From NCBI RefSeq assembly GCF_000407145.1, contig NZ_KE136475.1, forward strand, positions 124,001 through 188,000: a stretch of DNA of 64,000 nt, given 5' to 3'. The position numbers and the translations under genes were made by a program. The notes beneath the pieces were generated by a model. The model ran no database searches and had not been told where the DNA came from. It saw nothing but the letters and a program-made list of their open reading frames with translations. Positions within the stretch are counted from its first letter, which is position 1; every line of letters starts with the position of its first letter. Shown here piece by piece: positions 19,932 through 29,188 of this stretch. This stretch comes from Enterococcus caccae ATCC BAA-1240 (GTDB taxonomy: Bacteria; Bacillota; Bacilli; Lactobacillales; Enterococcaceae).

Positions 19932-21529
19932 AAGCTTCCTCCTTTTTTATATAAGTGTATCATAAATTAAAATGAAACCCTAGTTTAAAATCTTTATTTT
20001 TTTATAAATATGATTGTTTAAAAGGATGATTTTTTGTGAGTAGTGATTTTTATATTTAAGGTTGGTGGCCATTATGTTCCGGAAAATAAATTTATAAATT
20101 AATAGAAGTAGCAACAAGTAAACGACCTAGATTATAGAAGCAAAAGGCCCTGATAGATAAATAAGTTCTTCAGTTGTTTGTAGATACTGAAGAGTTGTCC
20201 TGTGATAAAGAAGTAACGGAAGCCAAAATAGCATTGTTTGAGCATGTTGAAAAAATCAATAGCTATTAAAATGCGATTTTTTAAGTGAACAAAAAATAAG
20301 ATTATCTTAGTTTTTGTTCTTTAATATCTCATATACGTACTTGCAAAATAACTCCATTTGAAGCTATTTCTTTAATTAAGGGCAATGGACCTTGTAGCTC
20401 ATATTTAATTTGTGATTCTATACTGTTTTCACCCCTTTAACTATAATAGAGCATTTGTGCAGCAAAAGTTATGCAAAATTAGAGTATATTCAAAAGTGAT
20501 CTTGTACTATTTAAAAAGAAAATTTACAATAAGGAATGTTAGGAACACGAACAAGGATTGCCTTATTTCCTTTGATTGAATGGTACAAACAACCAACCAA
20601 TTTAACATTTTGAGTGGCAATATGGGACGGAAAAAGACCGATTATATTAAAATAGGTAAGTTGTGGTTTTTATTGTGGGAGGAGAATTGCGTGTTGAAAA
20701 ATAAAATTTTGTAAGTATGGTAATATTTGGAGAACAAATTTTCAATTGTATGATAAACAAATGACGCACAAATACCAAACGCAGGGGCATGTTCGCAAAT
20801 AGAAGAAATGGACTCTATTATTTAGAGTTAGTAAATAGAACACGTAGGAAATAGATTAAAATAACGAAGAGTGAAATGTTTAGAATGTAAAAGGGAGTGT
20901 TTTCAGTTTTTCAGTAGGTATAAAAACAGACCAAGTTAAATTCACAAAGAGAGCACCTTTATCGGTTGATAAGGGTGCTGCTTTGGTTAAACGAGAATTT
21001 GTCTACTGTAGGATTAAATAACATGTTTTATTTATAAATATTTTTAGTCAGAATTAATATAATTAACTTTTACCTGCAAAAGCATATCCATTTGAAGTGC
21101 CACCATCGAATAGCCATCACATATAGTTTATAGCAAACATCCCCTTCTCATATTAGAACTCCTTAAAAAATTGTAATTTTACATGATTCCACATATTAAC
21201 CACCAATACCAAGGCTTTCTTTCCACTGCGTTTCCTCCTTTCTTTTGTAAAATAGATATCTGTTTGCTTACTTATATAGATAGGATATATTAATAAAAAC
21301 GTAATTTTTTTTATTGAAATTCAAAGAATAAATATTTTACATTTCTAATTCTTATATTTTTAACATAGTATTTTAATAAATAGACTTTAATTTTGGTTAG
21401 AATAAATACTATCGATTAATTAGCAAATTCCTAAAAGTGTCATTAAATCTAGCTTATTTTTTTAAGTATAGTTATTACGAAAATAACGTTGACTTTTAGA
21501 GATGTATTATATATATTATAGATAATAGA
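19932..21529. other. AT-rich decayed region, no intact gene
   Basis: About 1.6 kb without an intact gene. It contains a hairpin at 20952-20979 (AGCACC-TTTATC against GATAAGGGTGCT) without a good T-run. On the minus strand are two short peptide-like tails that resemble each other (near 20329-20430 and 21065-21115), both reading Ser-Asn-Gly after a small residue. A GTG preceded by AAGGAGG at about 21225 (minus strand) opens only a 15-codon frame. The picture is of degraded small genes next to a truncated exporter. Confidence 0.5.
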
Positions 21530-22435
21530 ATGGTGATATATCGATTAGATAATGATGAGTCTAAACCTCCGGGAATGATTTTGTCGTCATCTATTTCACT
21601 TTTTCAAACGTATTCGAGTCTAGGTGTTATAAAAGTTTCGTTAGAACGAATTTCAGATATTTTTGATGAACATTCAGAAAATATTTTAAGTACACAGGAG
21701 AATACCCTAAAAAGTAGTTTTGAAGAAATTTCTTTTTCAAATGTGAGCTTTAAGTATTCAGTTAACTCAAAAAATGTTCTTCAAAATATAAACTTGAATA
21801 TTTTGAGAGGAGAGACTATTTCTTTTGTAGGCTCTACGGGATGTGGTAAAAGTACGTTAGTAAAACTATTAGTTGGACTATATGAGCCTACTGATGGTAA
21901 TATCCAAGTTGATGGTTTTCGAATAGAAGCTATTAAACATCTAATAAGTATTGTCCCTCAAGAAAATATGTTATCAAATAAAACAATTAAAGAAAATTTA
22001 TTGGTTGGAACTACGGATATTGATGATCAAGCAATAATATCAGCTTGTAAAAGAGCAGAAATATATGATGAAATTATGAAAATGCCGCTGCAGTTTAATA
22101 GTATAATTTCTGAGATAGGAGATAACATTTCTGGGGGACAGAAGCAGAGAATATCGATAGCTAGATCGCTACTGCATAATCCTAAGATATTAATTTTAGA
22201 TGAAGCTACTAGTTCATTAGACAACATAACAGAAGCAAAAATAGAAAATAATTTAAAAGGTATGAACTGTACAATAATAAAAATAGCTCACCGATTAGAA
22301 ACAGTTATTAATTCAAACTGTATATACTATTTGGAGTCTGGAAAAATTGTAGAGCAAGGTTCTCATAATGAGTTGATTTCAAAAAAAGGAAGATATTATA
22401 ATTTATACAAGAACAAGACAGAAAGGAGATCATAA
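21530..22435 (+). pseudogene. ABC exporter remnant (C-terminal part with intact ATPase domain)
   Basis: 301 residues. Residues about 15-50 correspond to the last membrane helix and coupling region of a type I ABC exporter (SLFQTYSSLGVIKVSLERISDIF). The rest is a complete nucleotide-binding domain: Walker A GSTGCGKST, Q-loop VPQEN, signature ISGGQKQR, Walker B ILILDEATSSLD, and the switch His in KIAHRLE. The preceding five membrane helices, and any peptidase domain, are missing; an in-frame stop lies at 21497. The NBD is most like those of bacteriocin/peptide exporters. As it stands it cannot be a normal exporter, so I call it a truncated remnant, though the ATPase domain could still be translated. 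Confidence 0.75.
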
Positions 22436-22608
22436 TGAAAAAATTATTAGCAGTTTTAAAAAGCCCATTAGTATACATTTTTATTTTGTGGTTTTGTTAT
22501 CTTTCAATAACTCAAAAAAGTCTAAATCAAAAATTTATGGTTATAATTTTAGTGATATACACAATATTACTTTTAATAAGTTTCTATAGAGAATATAAAG
22601 AGAAGTAA
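22435..22608 (+). CDS. 57-residue membrane peptide
   Basis: Not in a standard 60-residue ORF list. The ATG overlaps the stop of the ABC remnant by one base (TAATG), with GAAAGGAGATC upstream, so it is translationally coupled. Two hydrophobic helices (LVYIFILWFCYLSIT and FMVIILVIYTILLLISFY) are joined by a short polar loop and followed by a basic tail. Size, topology and position beside a peptide-type exporter resemble small bacteriocin immunity or accessory proteins, but there is no sequence match I can name. Confidence 0.6.
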   Translation: MKKLLAVLKSPLVYIFILWFCYLSITQKSLNQKFMVIILVIYTILLLISFYREYKEK

Positions 22609-22818
22609 TATACCAAGGGCGATTAAAAATGAAAAACAGTTGTAATTTTTCCTTTTAAAGTGCATTCTAAAGAGGTAAAAAAATCGAATAATTGCCCAAA
22701 AATGACATAAATAAAAATTGTTAGCTTAAAGTTGGACTGGGAAACCGTCTTTAAGAACTTTAATTGATAAACTAAGCTATCGTCTTAAACTGGCTACATG
22801 AGCTTGGGACGTAAGTAA

Positions 22819-22866
22819 AATCCAGATACCAGTCAACTTGATTGGCATCTGGATTATTTTTTTGTA
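22819..22866 (+). terminator. Intrinsic terminator
   Basis: AATCCAGAT-A-CCA pairs with TGG-C-ATCTGGATT, followed by a long T-run. It lies about 210 bases after the small membrane peptide gene and ends the ABC remnant transcript. Confidence 0.85.
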
Positions 22867-22919
22867 TAAAATAAGAACACAAATCAAGGCGGTCTTCTTC
22901 TAGATTTTAGTTTTCAGTT

Positions 22920-23535
22920 GAAAAAAATGATCTTACGTTTTTCGTTGACCAATCAGTTGAAAGTATTCCTGAGGAACGTTCTCTTCCTTCCGACCATCAA
23001 GTGGGTCCATCTTTCTATCATCCAAAAATGATGATGATGATGATTTTGCGTGCCTACACACAATTTGTGTTTTCTGGTCGAAAGATTGAAGCTAACGCAA
23101 ATAAATATACCTTTGTTCGGAGAAAATCCATTGATAATTTTGATAAAAGGCTTACTGAAAAATCAAATTTTTTTATGATGAACTAGTGAAAATACAATTA
23201 TTTCTGAAATTAAGTAGGAGTCTGTAAGGAGTTCACTGTAGCCGAATCAGGTCAGATTGAAGAAAAATTACACAAGTGGTAAACAAGTTTACAGAAAAAT
23301 CGAACAGGTAGAAGGCGGTAACATGAGAAAAAATACTCATTCGAAGCGAAAAGTCCCGAAAAAATTAGAAAGTTATTTCATAACTTTAAAGAAAACTCGC
23401 TTGTTAAAAACATAAACAGGTTCTAGGGCAACGAAAAAGCTATTCTAGAACAGATCCAGATGCCATTTTTATGCGCTGAAAGACGATCATATGAAAAATG
23501 GTCAGTTAAAAGTGATGTTTGATTATAGCTGAGCT
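22920..23535 (+). mobile_element. IS1182-family transposase remnant
   Basis: Two separated shards of a transposase. Codons from 22923 read DLTFFVDQSVESIPEER, then VGPSFYHPKMMMMMILRAYT and FSGRKIE, the N-terminal signature of IS1182-type (DDE) transposases. The reading frame then runs out at 23186. A second shard at 23432-23511 reads RKSYSRTDPDAIFMR, a one-base frameshift, then LKDDHMKNGQLK, matching the family's central SxTDPDATFM..K.DH motif. About 300 bases between them are scrambled and the C-terminal part is absent. Clearly inactive; no terminal inverted repeats could be assigned. Confidence 0.75.
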
Positions 23536-23541
23536 AGTAGT

Positions 23542-23770
23542 ATTGTCGTTGTAATAGAATTAGACAGCTTAGGAAGAAATAACAAGAATATAACAGAGAT
23601 TATGGAGAGAATTCTGCAAAAACGAACAACGTTAGAGGGAACGGCAAGCGCAAGGCATAGAGATTGCTAAAAAGAAAGGTAAGTTTATGGGGTGGAAATT
23701 TAAGTTTTCACCTGACGATAAGCAGCTAGCGCACGCCTTAAAATTATCAAAACAGAGCTTGAATGATTCA
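23542..23770 (+). mobile_element. Serine resolvase/invertase remnant
   Basis: Frame starting at 23542 reads IVVVIELDSLGRNNKNITEI, matching the LDRLGRN block of the resolvase catalytic domain. A second frame from 23642 reads RQAQGIEIAKKKGKFMGWKF and then KFSPDDKQLAHAL, matching the end of the catalytic domain and the hinge. The two pieces are in different frames, the N-terminal Ser-containing part is missing and so is the DNA-binding helix-turn-helix. It directly follows the transposase shards, so this region looks like a graveyard of at least two mobile elements. Confidence 0.7.
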
Positions 23771-24168
23771 GACGAGGACAACTGGTATCGATTGGATAAC
23801 CTTCAGATGATATCGGCTGAAATATGATACAGAACAAGTGATAAGATCAAGAGCAGTATTCAGCTAGAGATGTGCTGATTTGGTAGCTATACATGAACAG
23901 ATATCAATGGAAATATTAAAATATCTTGATATTTCTCTTTAAGATGATATTATAGCGTTTATTATTTTGATGTTATTTGTTGGTTTTTTAATGGTTCTAT
24001 CAAAAATGGCTTAAAAATATATCTCTTGCATATTTTTTGTATATCCACTATAGAAAGTGGGCACTTTTTAACTCTTTGTAACTGAATCTTAAAATAAAAG
24101 ACACAAGCTTTTCTTTACGAAATATTGTAGAATGTAAGAGAAGGCAATTGACGGGGGTGATGGAACAA

Positions 24169-24951
24169 ATGTTGGAATTGATTTATGTACATATTGATAT
24201 GACGAGTAATGCAGTATTGTCAAAAGGGATCACACATACGGATTTTACGCGTTCCATTGTTCATCACCCTAAGAACCTGCTGTTACTAAACCCTTCAGCT
24301 GAAGAAGGTGAGTATGATATGCACAGCGGATTAAAGATCATTCGTGGTCAAGAGAATGTCGATCAATACTTTTCTACGGTTCATCGCCGTAAAATGAACG
24401 AAGAAATCAAATGGATCGATTTTTCGGATGTTACGATGCTTAAAGAATTAACGCCGATGGAAATTTCAGAGTTGCTTTATTTTGGTCATATGAAAACAAG
24501 CCTGCATTCACCGTTCTTTTACAAATTACAAAACGATTTCGTCTTTTTTGAATTTGTCGATCATATGACGCGAGTCTATTATCGTTATATCGATGAGTTT
24601 TATCGGATTTTGGCAGATAAGATCACTCGAGTGATTTTGGAGAAAGTCAACGATCGGAAGACATTCTTTAAGCGAGGCGTTTCAGTTGAGAAGTTGGATA
24701 GTGAACTATTGAAAGAAATGAAGCCGATTTTACAAGAAGGTGTTGTGTTCTGTTTCGATCAAATGGATGTTAAAGGAAAAGAATATCATATTCCAATTCA
24801 TGTGGTAGAAGATTCTTTGTGGAAAACCAAAAATTTTGCCTATCAAAAAGAGCCAGTCATTGCAATTTTGATTTATAACACGGCAAAACGAACTTGGCGC
24901 TTGATGCAAGAAGATGAATTTGGTTTTACTGAGTTACCAAGACAAGCTTAA
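24169..24951 (+). CDS. Conserved-looking protein of unknown function
   Basis: 260 residues from ATG 24169; alternatives are ATG 24160 (too close to the GGGGGTG ribosome site) and TTG 24148. I do not recognise a family. The protein is soluble, rich in aromatic and acidic residues, with no signal peptide or membrane helix. Distinctive stretches are FYKLQNDFVFFEFVDHMTRVYYRYIDEFYR and VIAILIYNTAKRTWRLMQEDEFGF. Codon use resembles the housekeeping genes, unlike the decayed region just upstream, so the conserved chromosome probably resumes here. It is monocistronic, with a terminator 12 bases after the stop. Confidence 0.75.
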   Translation: MLELIYVHIDMTSNAVLSKGITHTDFTRSIVHHPKNLLLLNPSAEEGEYDMHSGLKIIRGQENVDQYFSTVHRRKMNEEIKWIDFSDVTMLKELTPMEISELLYFGHMKTSLHSPFFYKLQNDFVFFEFVDHMTRVYYRYIDEFYRILADKITRVILEKVNDRKTFFKRGVSVEKLDSELLKEMKPILQEGVVFCFDQMDVKGKEYHIPIHVVEDSLWKTKNFAYQKEPVIAILIYNTAKRTWRLMQEDEFGFTELPRQA

Positions 24952-24962
24952 TAAAATAAAAA

Positions 24963-25004
24963 CAAACAAGCAGAAGCGTAAAAAACTTTTGCTTGTTTTT
25001 TTTT
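24963..25004 (+). terminator. Intrinsic terminator
   Basis: AAACAAGCAGAAG pairs imperfectly with CTTTTGCTTGTTT and is followed by a run of T. Confidence 0.85.
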
Positions 25005-25012
25005 GAGCCTGT

Positions 25013-25780
25013 TTAGATGTTTTTTTGTAGTCTCAAGCGTTTAGCGATTTTTTCAATGAGAAAAAGAGCTGGTAGCTGAGAGGTTAGTTCAATTGTTTTG
25101 TCATGATTGTCGCTGGTTTTATAAATAGTCTCTCGATTTATGGTATAAGGAATGTTCAAATCAGACATTCTACTGATAGTTGAGCTATCGCTGTTTGTGA
25201 TCGAAATAATCGAACATTTTTTTGTATTTAAGCGTTTAATATAATGAATAATTTCTTTTGTTTCTCCGGTAACAGATAATGCAATCACACAAGTTTGTGC
25301 CAGTATATTATCTGGAAACCACTCGATCGGATAGTTAGACGGATCTTCAATACGCAGTGCAGTCTGTGATAAATTCGTAAAATAAAGTGAACCGTAAGCG
25401 GCAATTGGTTCAGAAGAACCAGAACCTAAGAACAGCACTAAGCCCTTATCAGCCAACAAGGATACAGCTTGTCCAATCTTTTGATCAAGAAAGGGTTCAT
25501 TCACACGTTCTAAAAAATGAATATGTTGTGTTTCATCAACATCGGCGATTTGGGCTTGGTTGATCGATTCGTAGTATAATTGTAGTTTTACTTTGAATTC
25601 AGAAAATCCGTTGCATTCAAACTTATGACAAAATCGTAAAATGCTAGCTGTGCTCGTATGAGTTTCATCGGCTAAGTCTCTAATACGCATGTACGTAACA
25701 GTCTTTAAGTTATTAGCGATATAATGATAAATTTCGTACTCTAAAGGATTCAAATCAGGAATATAATCTAAAAAAAGCAT
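25013..25780 (-). CDS. MurR/RpiR family regulator of the beta-glucoside operon
   Basis: 255 residues from ATG 25780, which has a textbook AAGGAGG; a longer frame reaching 25840 has no ribosome site. The N-terminal RpiR helix-turn-helix (YMRIRDLADETHTSTASILRFCHKF) is followed by a SIS sugar-phosphate domain (GLVLFLGSGSSEPIAAYGS, CVIALSVTGETKEIIHYIKRL). It lies divergent from a GH1 phospho-glucosidase and a PTS EIIC gene, so it most likely senses a phosphorylated beta-glucoside and controls that operon and itself through the 35-bp palindrome in the shared intergenic region. Confidence 0.9.
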   Translation of the reverse strand: MLFLDYIPDLNPLEYEIYHYIANNLKTVTYMRIRDLADETHTSTASILRFCHKFECNGFSEFKVKLQLYYESINQAQIADVDETQHIHFLERVNEPFLDQKIGQAVSLLADKGLVLFLGSGSSEPIAAYGSLYFTNLSQTALRIEDPSNYPIEWFPDNILAQTCVIALSVTGETKEIIHYIKRLNTKKCSIISITNSDSSTISRMSDLNIPYTINRETIYKTSDNHDKTIELTSQLPALFLIEKIAKRLRLQKNI

Positions 25781-25814
25781 AATGTCCTCCTTATGGTTAC
25801 AGACTGTGTCAAAA

Positions 25815-25849
25815 TTGTGAAAAATGACAAAAGATGTCACTTATCACAA
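25815..25849. promoter_or_regulatory. 35-bp interrupted palindrome, candidate RpiR operator
   Basis: Two nested inverted repeats share one centre at 25832: outer arms TTGTGA/TCACAA and inner arms TGACA/TGTCA. It lies 34 bases upstream of the rpiR start codon and 131 bases before the GH1 start, where a shared operator would be expected. Confidence 0.6.
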
Positions 25850-25853
25850 AGGA

Positions 25854-25920
25854 ATGAAAGCGTATAACAAACATTATAATCAATGCTATACTCCAATTAT
25901 AGGTTGTGAAAGCGCAATCT
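25854..25920. promoter_or_regulatory. Two CcpA cre-like sites
   Basis: ATGAAAGCGTATAACAA (25854-25870) and GTGAAAGCGCAATCT (25906-25920) each resemble the cre consensus with one or two departures. Catabolite repression of a beta-glucoside operon would be normal. The matches are imperfect, so confidence is low. Confidence 0.35.
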
Positions 25921-25979
25921 GCAAGTGAATTAAAATGATTTAATAATCCAACGTAAAATAAAATTGGAGGAGAGCGCAA

Positions 25980-27362
25980 ATGAAGATAGAATTTCCAAAA
26001 CCATTTTTTTGGGGAGCTGCATCAAGTGCTACACAATCAGAAGGAAGACAATTAACAGACGGAAAAGGAGAAAATATTTGGGATTATGCTTCCAAAGAGT
26101 ACAACCATCGTTTTTATGAAGGTGTTACGACCGAAGATACCTCCTATTTTTATCGCGACTATCAACAGGATATTCAAAAAATGCAGGATATTTCTTTTAA
26201 CTCATTCCGCACATCCATTTCGTGGTCACGTTTGATACCTAATGGAACGGGGGCCGTTAATCCTGAAGCGGTAATATTTTATAATAATATAATTAATGAA
26301 ATGATTGCCAAAGGGGTAGAACCATTTATTAATTTGTATCATTTTGATATGCCGATGCCGCTTCAAAAAAAAGGCGGGTTTGAGAACAAAGAAGTGATTG
26401 AGGCGTATAAGCAATATGCTAAAACTTGTTTTGAACTATTTGGTGATCGAGTGACGTATTGGTTTACTTTCAATGAACCGATGATTCCAGCAGAAGCTGG
26501 TTATCTGCATGATCGTCATTATCCGTATGTGGTCGATTTTAAACGAGCTGCAATGGTTTTACACAATATCATTTTAGCGCATTGTGAAGCTGTCAAGGTA
26601 TATCGTGAAATGAAACTAGCAGGAAAAATCGGAATCATTATGGATGTAATACCAGTTTATCCTCGCAGTCAAAATCCAGCAGATTTAGATGCGGCTGAAA
26701 TGGCGGATTTATTTTATACAAAGAGTGTCAATGATGCGATTTTGAAGGGAAAATACCCAACTCGTTTAAAGGAAGTTTTAGAAGAATATGATCAATTACC
26801 AGAAGTAACAGTAGCAGACTTAGCGTTGATTGCTGCTACAAAGATTGATCTACTAGGTATTAATTATTATCGTCCTCGTAGAGTAAAAGCGAAAGAAGGT
26901 GTGCCGAATCCCAAGGGTGTATTCTCTCCAGAATGGTTCTTTGATGAGTATGTTATGCCAGGTAGACGAATGAATACATCTCGTGGAATTGAGATTTATC
27001 CTAGAGGTATTTATGATATTGCGAAAAAGATTCAGGTAGAATATGACAATATCGATTGGTTTGTTTCTGAGAATGGCATTGGGATCGAAGGAGAAGAGGC
27101 CTTCATCGAAGAAGGAATAGTGCAAGATGATTATCGAATCGATTTTTTGAAAGAGCATCTAACGTATTTAAATCAAGCGATGAAAGAAGGGAGTAATTGT
27201 TTAGGGTATCATATGTGGACATTTGTGGATTGTTGGTCTTGGGGCAATGCTTATAAAAATCGTTATGGTTTTTATAGATTGGATCTTGCAACTGGGGAAA
27301 AGACAGTCAAGAAATCTGGTTTATGGTTTAAAGAGACGGTTGAAAATAACGGGTTTGATTAA
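25980..27362 (+). CDS. 6-phospho-beta-glucosidase, GH1
   Basis: 460 residues, the usual GH1 length. Landmarks: FFWGAASSATQSEG near the N-terminus, acid/base Glu in TFNEPM (about residue 165), nucleophile Glu in FVSENGIG (about residue 365), and a C-terminal GYHMWTFVDCWSWGNAYKNRYG block. Family members of this kind hydrolyse phosphorylated beta-glucosides (cellobiose-6-P, salicin-6-P) delivered by a PTS. The adjacent EIIC gene supports a phospho-substrate. Strong RBS TTGGAGGAGAG. First gene of a three-gene operon under the divergent RpiR regulator. Confidence 0.93.
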   Translation: MKIEFPKPFFWGAASSATQSEGRQLTDGKGENIWDYASKEYNHRFYEGVTTEDTSYFYRDYQQDIQKMQDISFNSFRTSISWSRLIPNGTGAVNPEAVIFYNNIINEMIAKGVEPFINLYHFDMPMPLQKKGGFENKEVIEAYKQYAKTCFELFGDRVTYWFTFNEPMIPAEAGYLHDRHYPYVVDFKRAAMVLHNIILAHCEAVKVYREMKLAGKIGIIMDVIPVYPRSQNPADLDAAEMADLFYTKSVNDAILKGKYPTRLKEVLEEYDQLPEVTVADLALIAATKIDLLGINYYRPRRVKAKEGVPNPKGVFSPEWFFDEYVMPGRRMNTSRGIEIYPRGIYDIAKKIQVEYDNIDWFVSENGIGIEGEEAFIEEGIVQDDYRIDFLKEHLTYLNQAMKEGSNCLGYHMWTFVDCWSWGNAYKNRYGFYRLDLATGEKTVKKSGLWFKETVENNGFD

Positions 27363-27382
27363 AGAAAGGAAAAGTGATTCTT

Positions 27383-28711
27383 ATGATGAAAACGCTCGAT
27401 AGTTTAGCGATGAAACTATTACCGATCGCAAATGCGATCGGCAATCAGCGACATTTACAAGCAATCAGAAATGGGTTGATTTCGATTTTACCATTGACGA
27501 TTGTCGGCTCATTTTTTACAATTCTGCTAAATTTACCGATTCCTGGGTACTCTGAGATGATCGCGCCATACTTAGCCGCATTAGATGTTCCGTTTCGGTT
27601 TACTGTCGGATTGATGTCGCTATATGCTGCTTTTACAATTGGCTCGTTTCTCGGTAATACGTATAAATTAGATAAAATTACCAGTGGTTTTCTTTCGATG
27701 CTAGCAACGCTTTTGATGGTTATGCCGATCAATCTTCAAGAAGGTATGGATACTGCAGGAAATGCAGTGGCAAGTGGTCGCTATATTCCAATCACGCCAC
27801 TTGGGTCACAAGGCTTGTTTGGTGCAATCGTAGCCGCGTTGATTTCAGTTGAGATTTATCGTTTTACAAAAGAGAAAAAGTTGGAAATCAAAATGCCAGA
27901 AGGCGTTCCGCCTGTTGTAGGGGAATCATTTGCTGCGTTATTGCCGACATTGTTAGTGATCTTGGTTTTCTGGATTCCTCGTCACTTCTTTAATTTCAAT
28001 TTAAATGATTTATTAAGCTTGGCTATTTCCCCTTTGAAGGTATTTTTAACAGGAAATAATATTTTTGGTGGTATTATTACCCAATTCATGATTTGTTTGT
28101 TCTGGGCTTTGGGGATTCATGGACATGCTGTTTTAGGACCCATCATTCGTCCATTTTGGGATCAGGCGATTATAGAAAATGCGGAATTGTTTCAAAATGG
28201 AACGAGCGCATTTCAGTTGCCCAATATTTTTACAGAACAATTTTATCAATGGTATGCCCAAATGGGGGGGACTGGCGCAACGTTAGCACTTGTTTTCTTA
28301 TTTTTATTTTCTAAATCAAAATATTTGAAGCAGTTAGGGAAATTATCGATTTTGCCAGGGATTTTCAATATTAATGAGCCTGTTATTTTTGGAACCCCGA
28401 TCGTAATGAATCCGTTACTTGCGATCCCATTTATCACTGTTCCGATCGTTAATACAATTTTAGTTTACATTGTAACAACCTTAGGCTGGATGCCTAAAAT
28501 GATGGTTAAGCCGCCATTTTCGATTCCAGCCCCATTAGGAGCGTTGATTACCTCGAATTGGAATTGGGTGGCTTGTGTAATGGTTTTTGTTTGTTTTGCC
28601 GTGTCATTAGCAATTTATTATCCATTCTTTAAAATGTTTGAAAAAATCCAAGTAGAGCAGGAACAACAGGCTGAACAAGAAGACTCTGCTGCGGTAAGTG
28701 AGGGGATTTAA
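27383..28711 (+). CDS. PTS sugar transporter EIIC, lactose/cellobiose family
   Basis: 442 residues from ATG 27383; a GTG at 27374 is too close to the AAAGGA ribosome site. The polytopic protein has about ten hydrophobic segments and the block LSILPGIFNINEPVIFGTPIVMNP, the conserved substrate/phosphoryl-transfer loop (NEPxxFGxP) of the cellobiose/lactose EIIC family. It imports a beta-glucoside with phosphorylation. No EIIA or EIIB gene lies in this operon, so those components must come from elsewhere. It follows the GH1 gene by 20 bases. Confidence 0.92.
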   Translation: MMKTLDSLAMKLLPIANAIGNQRHLQAIRNGLISILPLTIVGSFFTILLNLPIPGYSEMIAPYLAALDVPFRFTVGLMSLYAAFTIGSFLGNTYKLDKITSGFLSMLATLLMVMPINLQEGMDTAGNAVASGRYIPITPLGSQGLFGAIVAALISVEIYRFTKEKKLEIKMPEGVPPVVGESFAALLPTLLVILVFWIPRHFFNFNLNDLLSLAISPLKVFLTGNNIFGGIITQFMICLFWALGIHGHAVLGPIIRPFWDQAIIENAELFQNGTSAFQLPNIFTEQFYQWYAQMGGTGATLALVFLFLFSKSKYLKQLGKLSILPGIFNINEPVIFGTPIVMNPLLAIPFITVPIVNTILVYIVTTLGWMPKMMVKPPFSIPAPLGALITSNWNWVACVMVFVCFAVSLAIYYPFFKMFEKIQVEQEQQAEQEDSAAVSEGI

Positions 28712-28734
28712 AGGGAGCAAAGGAGGAGTCAGAA

Positions 28735-28977
28735 ATGGTTTATGTCGTGAGTGGATGTGTTATTTTCGGTACGCATTATTTGCTGAAAGAAAATCAATGG
28801 TTGCTTCAAAAGAAGCTTTGGCAATTGATGTTGAGCGCTATCTTGATTGTTGGTGTTACGGTGATATTCAGCACGTGGGTCGGTTCATTATTCCCAGTTA
28901 TTGGGGCAACGTTGATGTGTGCAACGATTTTACAAATTAAGTATACACATCAATTAGCTGTTCAAAGGTTAGGATAA
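28735..28977 (+). CDS. Small membrane protein at the end of the PTS operon
   Basis: 80 residues with three hydrophobic stretches (VYVVSGCVIFGTHYLL, LWQLMLSAILIVGVTVIFS, LFPVIGATLMCATILQI). The ATG has an excellent AAAGGAGGAG site and lies 23 bases after the EIIC stop, so it belongs to the operon. A second overlapping frame at 28698-28940 has no ribosome site and is treated as a shadow. I cannot name a family; small membrane proteins of this sort accompany EIIC genes in several enterococcal operons, but the function is unknown. Confidence 0.65.
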   Translation: MVYVVSGCVIFGTHYLLKENQWLLQKKLWQLMLSAILIVGVTVIFSTWVGSLFPVIGATLMCATILQIKYTHQLAVQRLG

Positions 28978-29188
28978 AAAGAGAGGAGAGCAAGGGGTGT
29001 GGAACAAAAGTAAAAATCACTTTTGTTTCACACCCTAAATGCGAATAAACGGTGGAAGCAGTAGCAATCCTCCCCGCTCTCTCAATACGAATAAACAGTG
29101 AGAAAAAGGAGATCCTTTGGAAATAAGCTAAACACTTCTGTCCTAAGCTCGTTTGTTTAGTCAATTGCTTGGGTCTAAACGACTGTTG
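28978..29188. repeat. Intergenic repeat region with hairpin
   Basis: No gene. A strong hairpin at about 28994-29036 (GGGTGTGGAACAAAAGT against ACTTTTGTTTCACACCC) can end the PTS operon. It is followed by two copies of a GAATAAACGGTG / GAATAAACAGTG element and by a reversed GGACAGAAGTGTTT element. The same motifs appear in degenerate form near 37360, 40970 and 42640, suggesting an imperfect dispersed intergenic repeat. Confidence 0.5.

Noticed and set aside
20329..20430. Subtilosin-like sactipeptide core on the minus strand (GPLP followed by EIA)
   Set aside because: The resemblance to the subtilosin GPxPxxEIA stretch is suggestive, but there is no Cys, no proper start codon and no radical-SAM gene within 30 kb, so it is not called as a sactipeptide.
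20952..20979. Hairpin as a terminator
   Set aside because: Good 12-bp stem, but no T-run and no gene ends nearby; described only within the intergenic entry.
23001..23186. 61-residue gene starting at 23001
   Set aside because: It is part of the IS1182 transposase N-terminus read in frame from upstream; the GTG at 23001 is an internal Val codon.
28698..28940. 80-residue frame overlapping the small membrane protein in the PTS operon
   Set aside because: Begins inside the EIIC stop region with no ribosome site, Cys/Arg/Trp-rich without hydrophobic logic; the frame at 28735 has AAAGGAGG and membrane helices.
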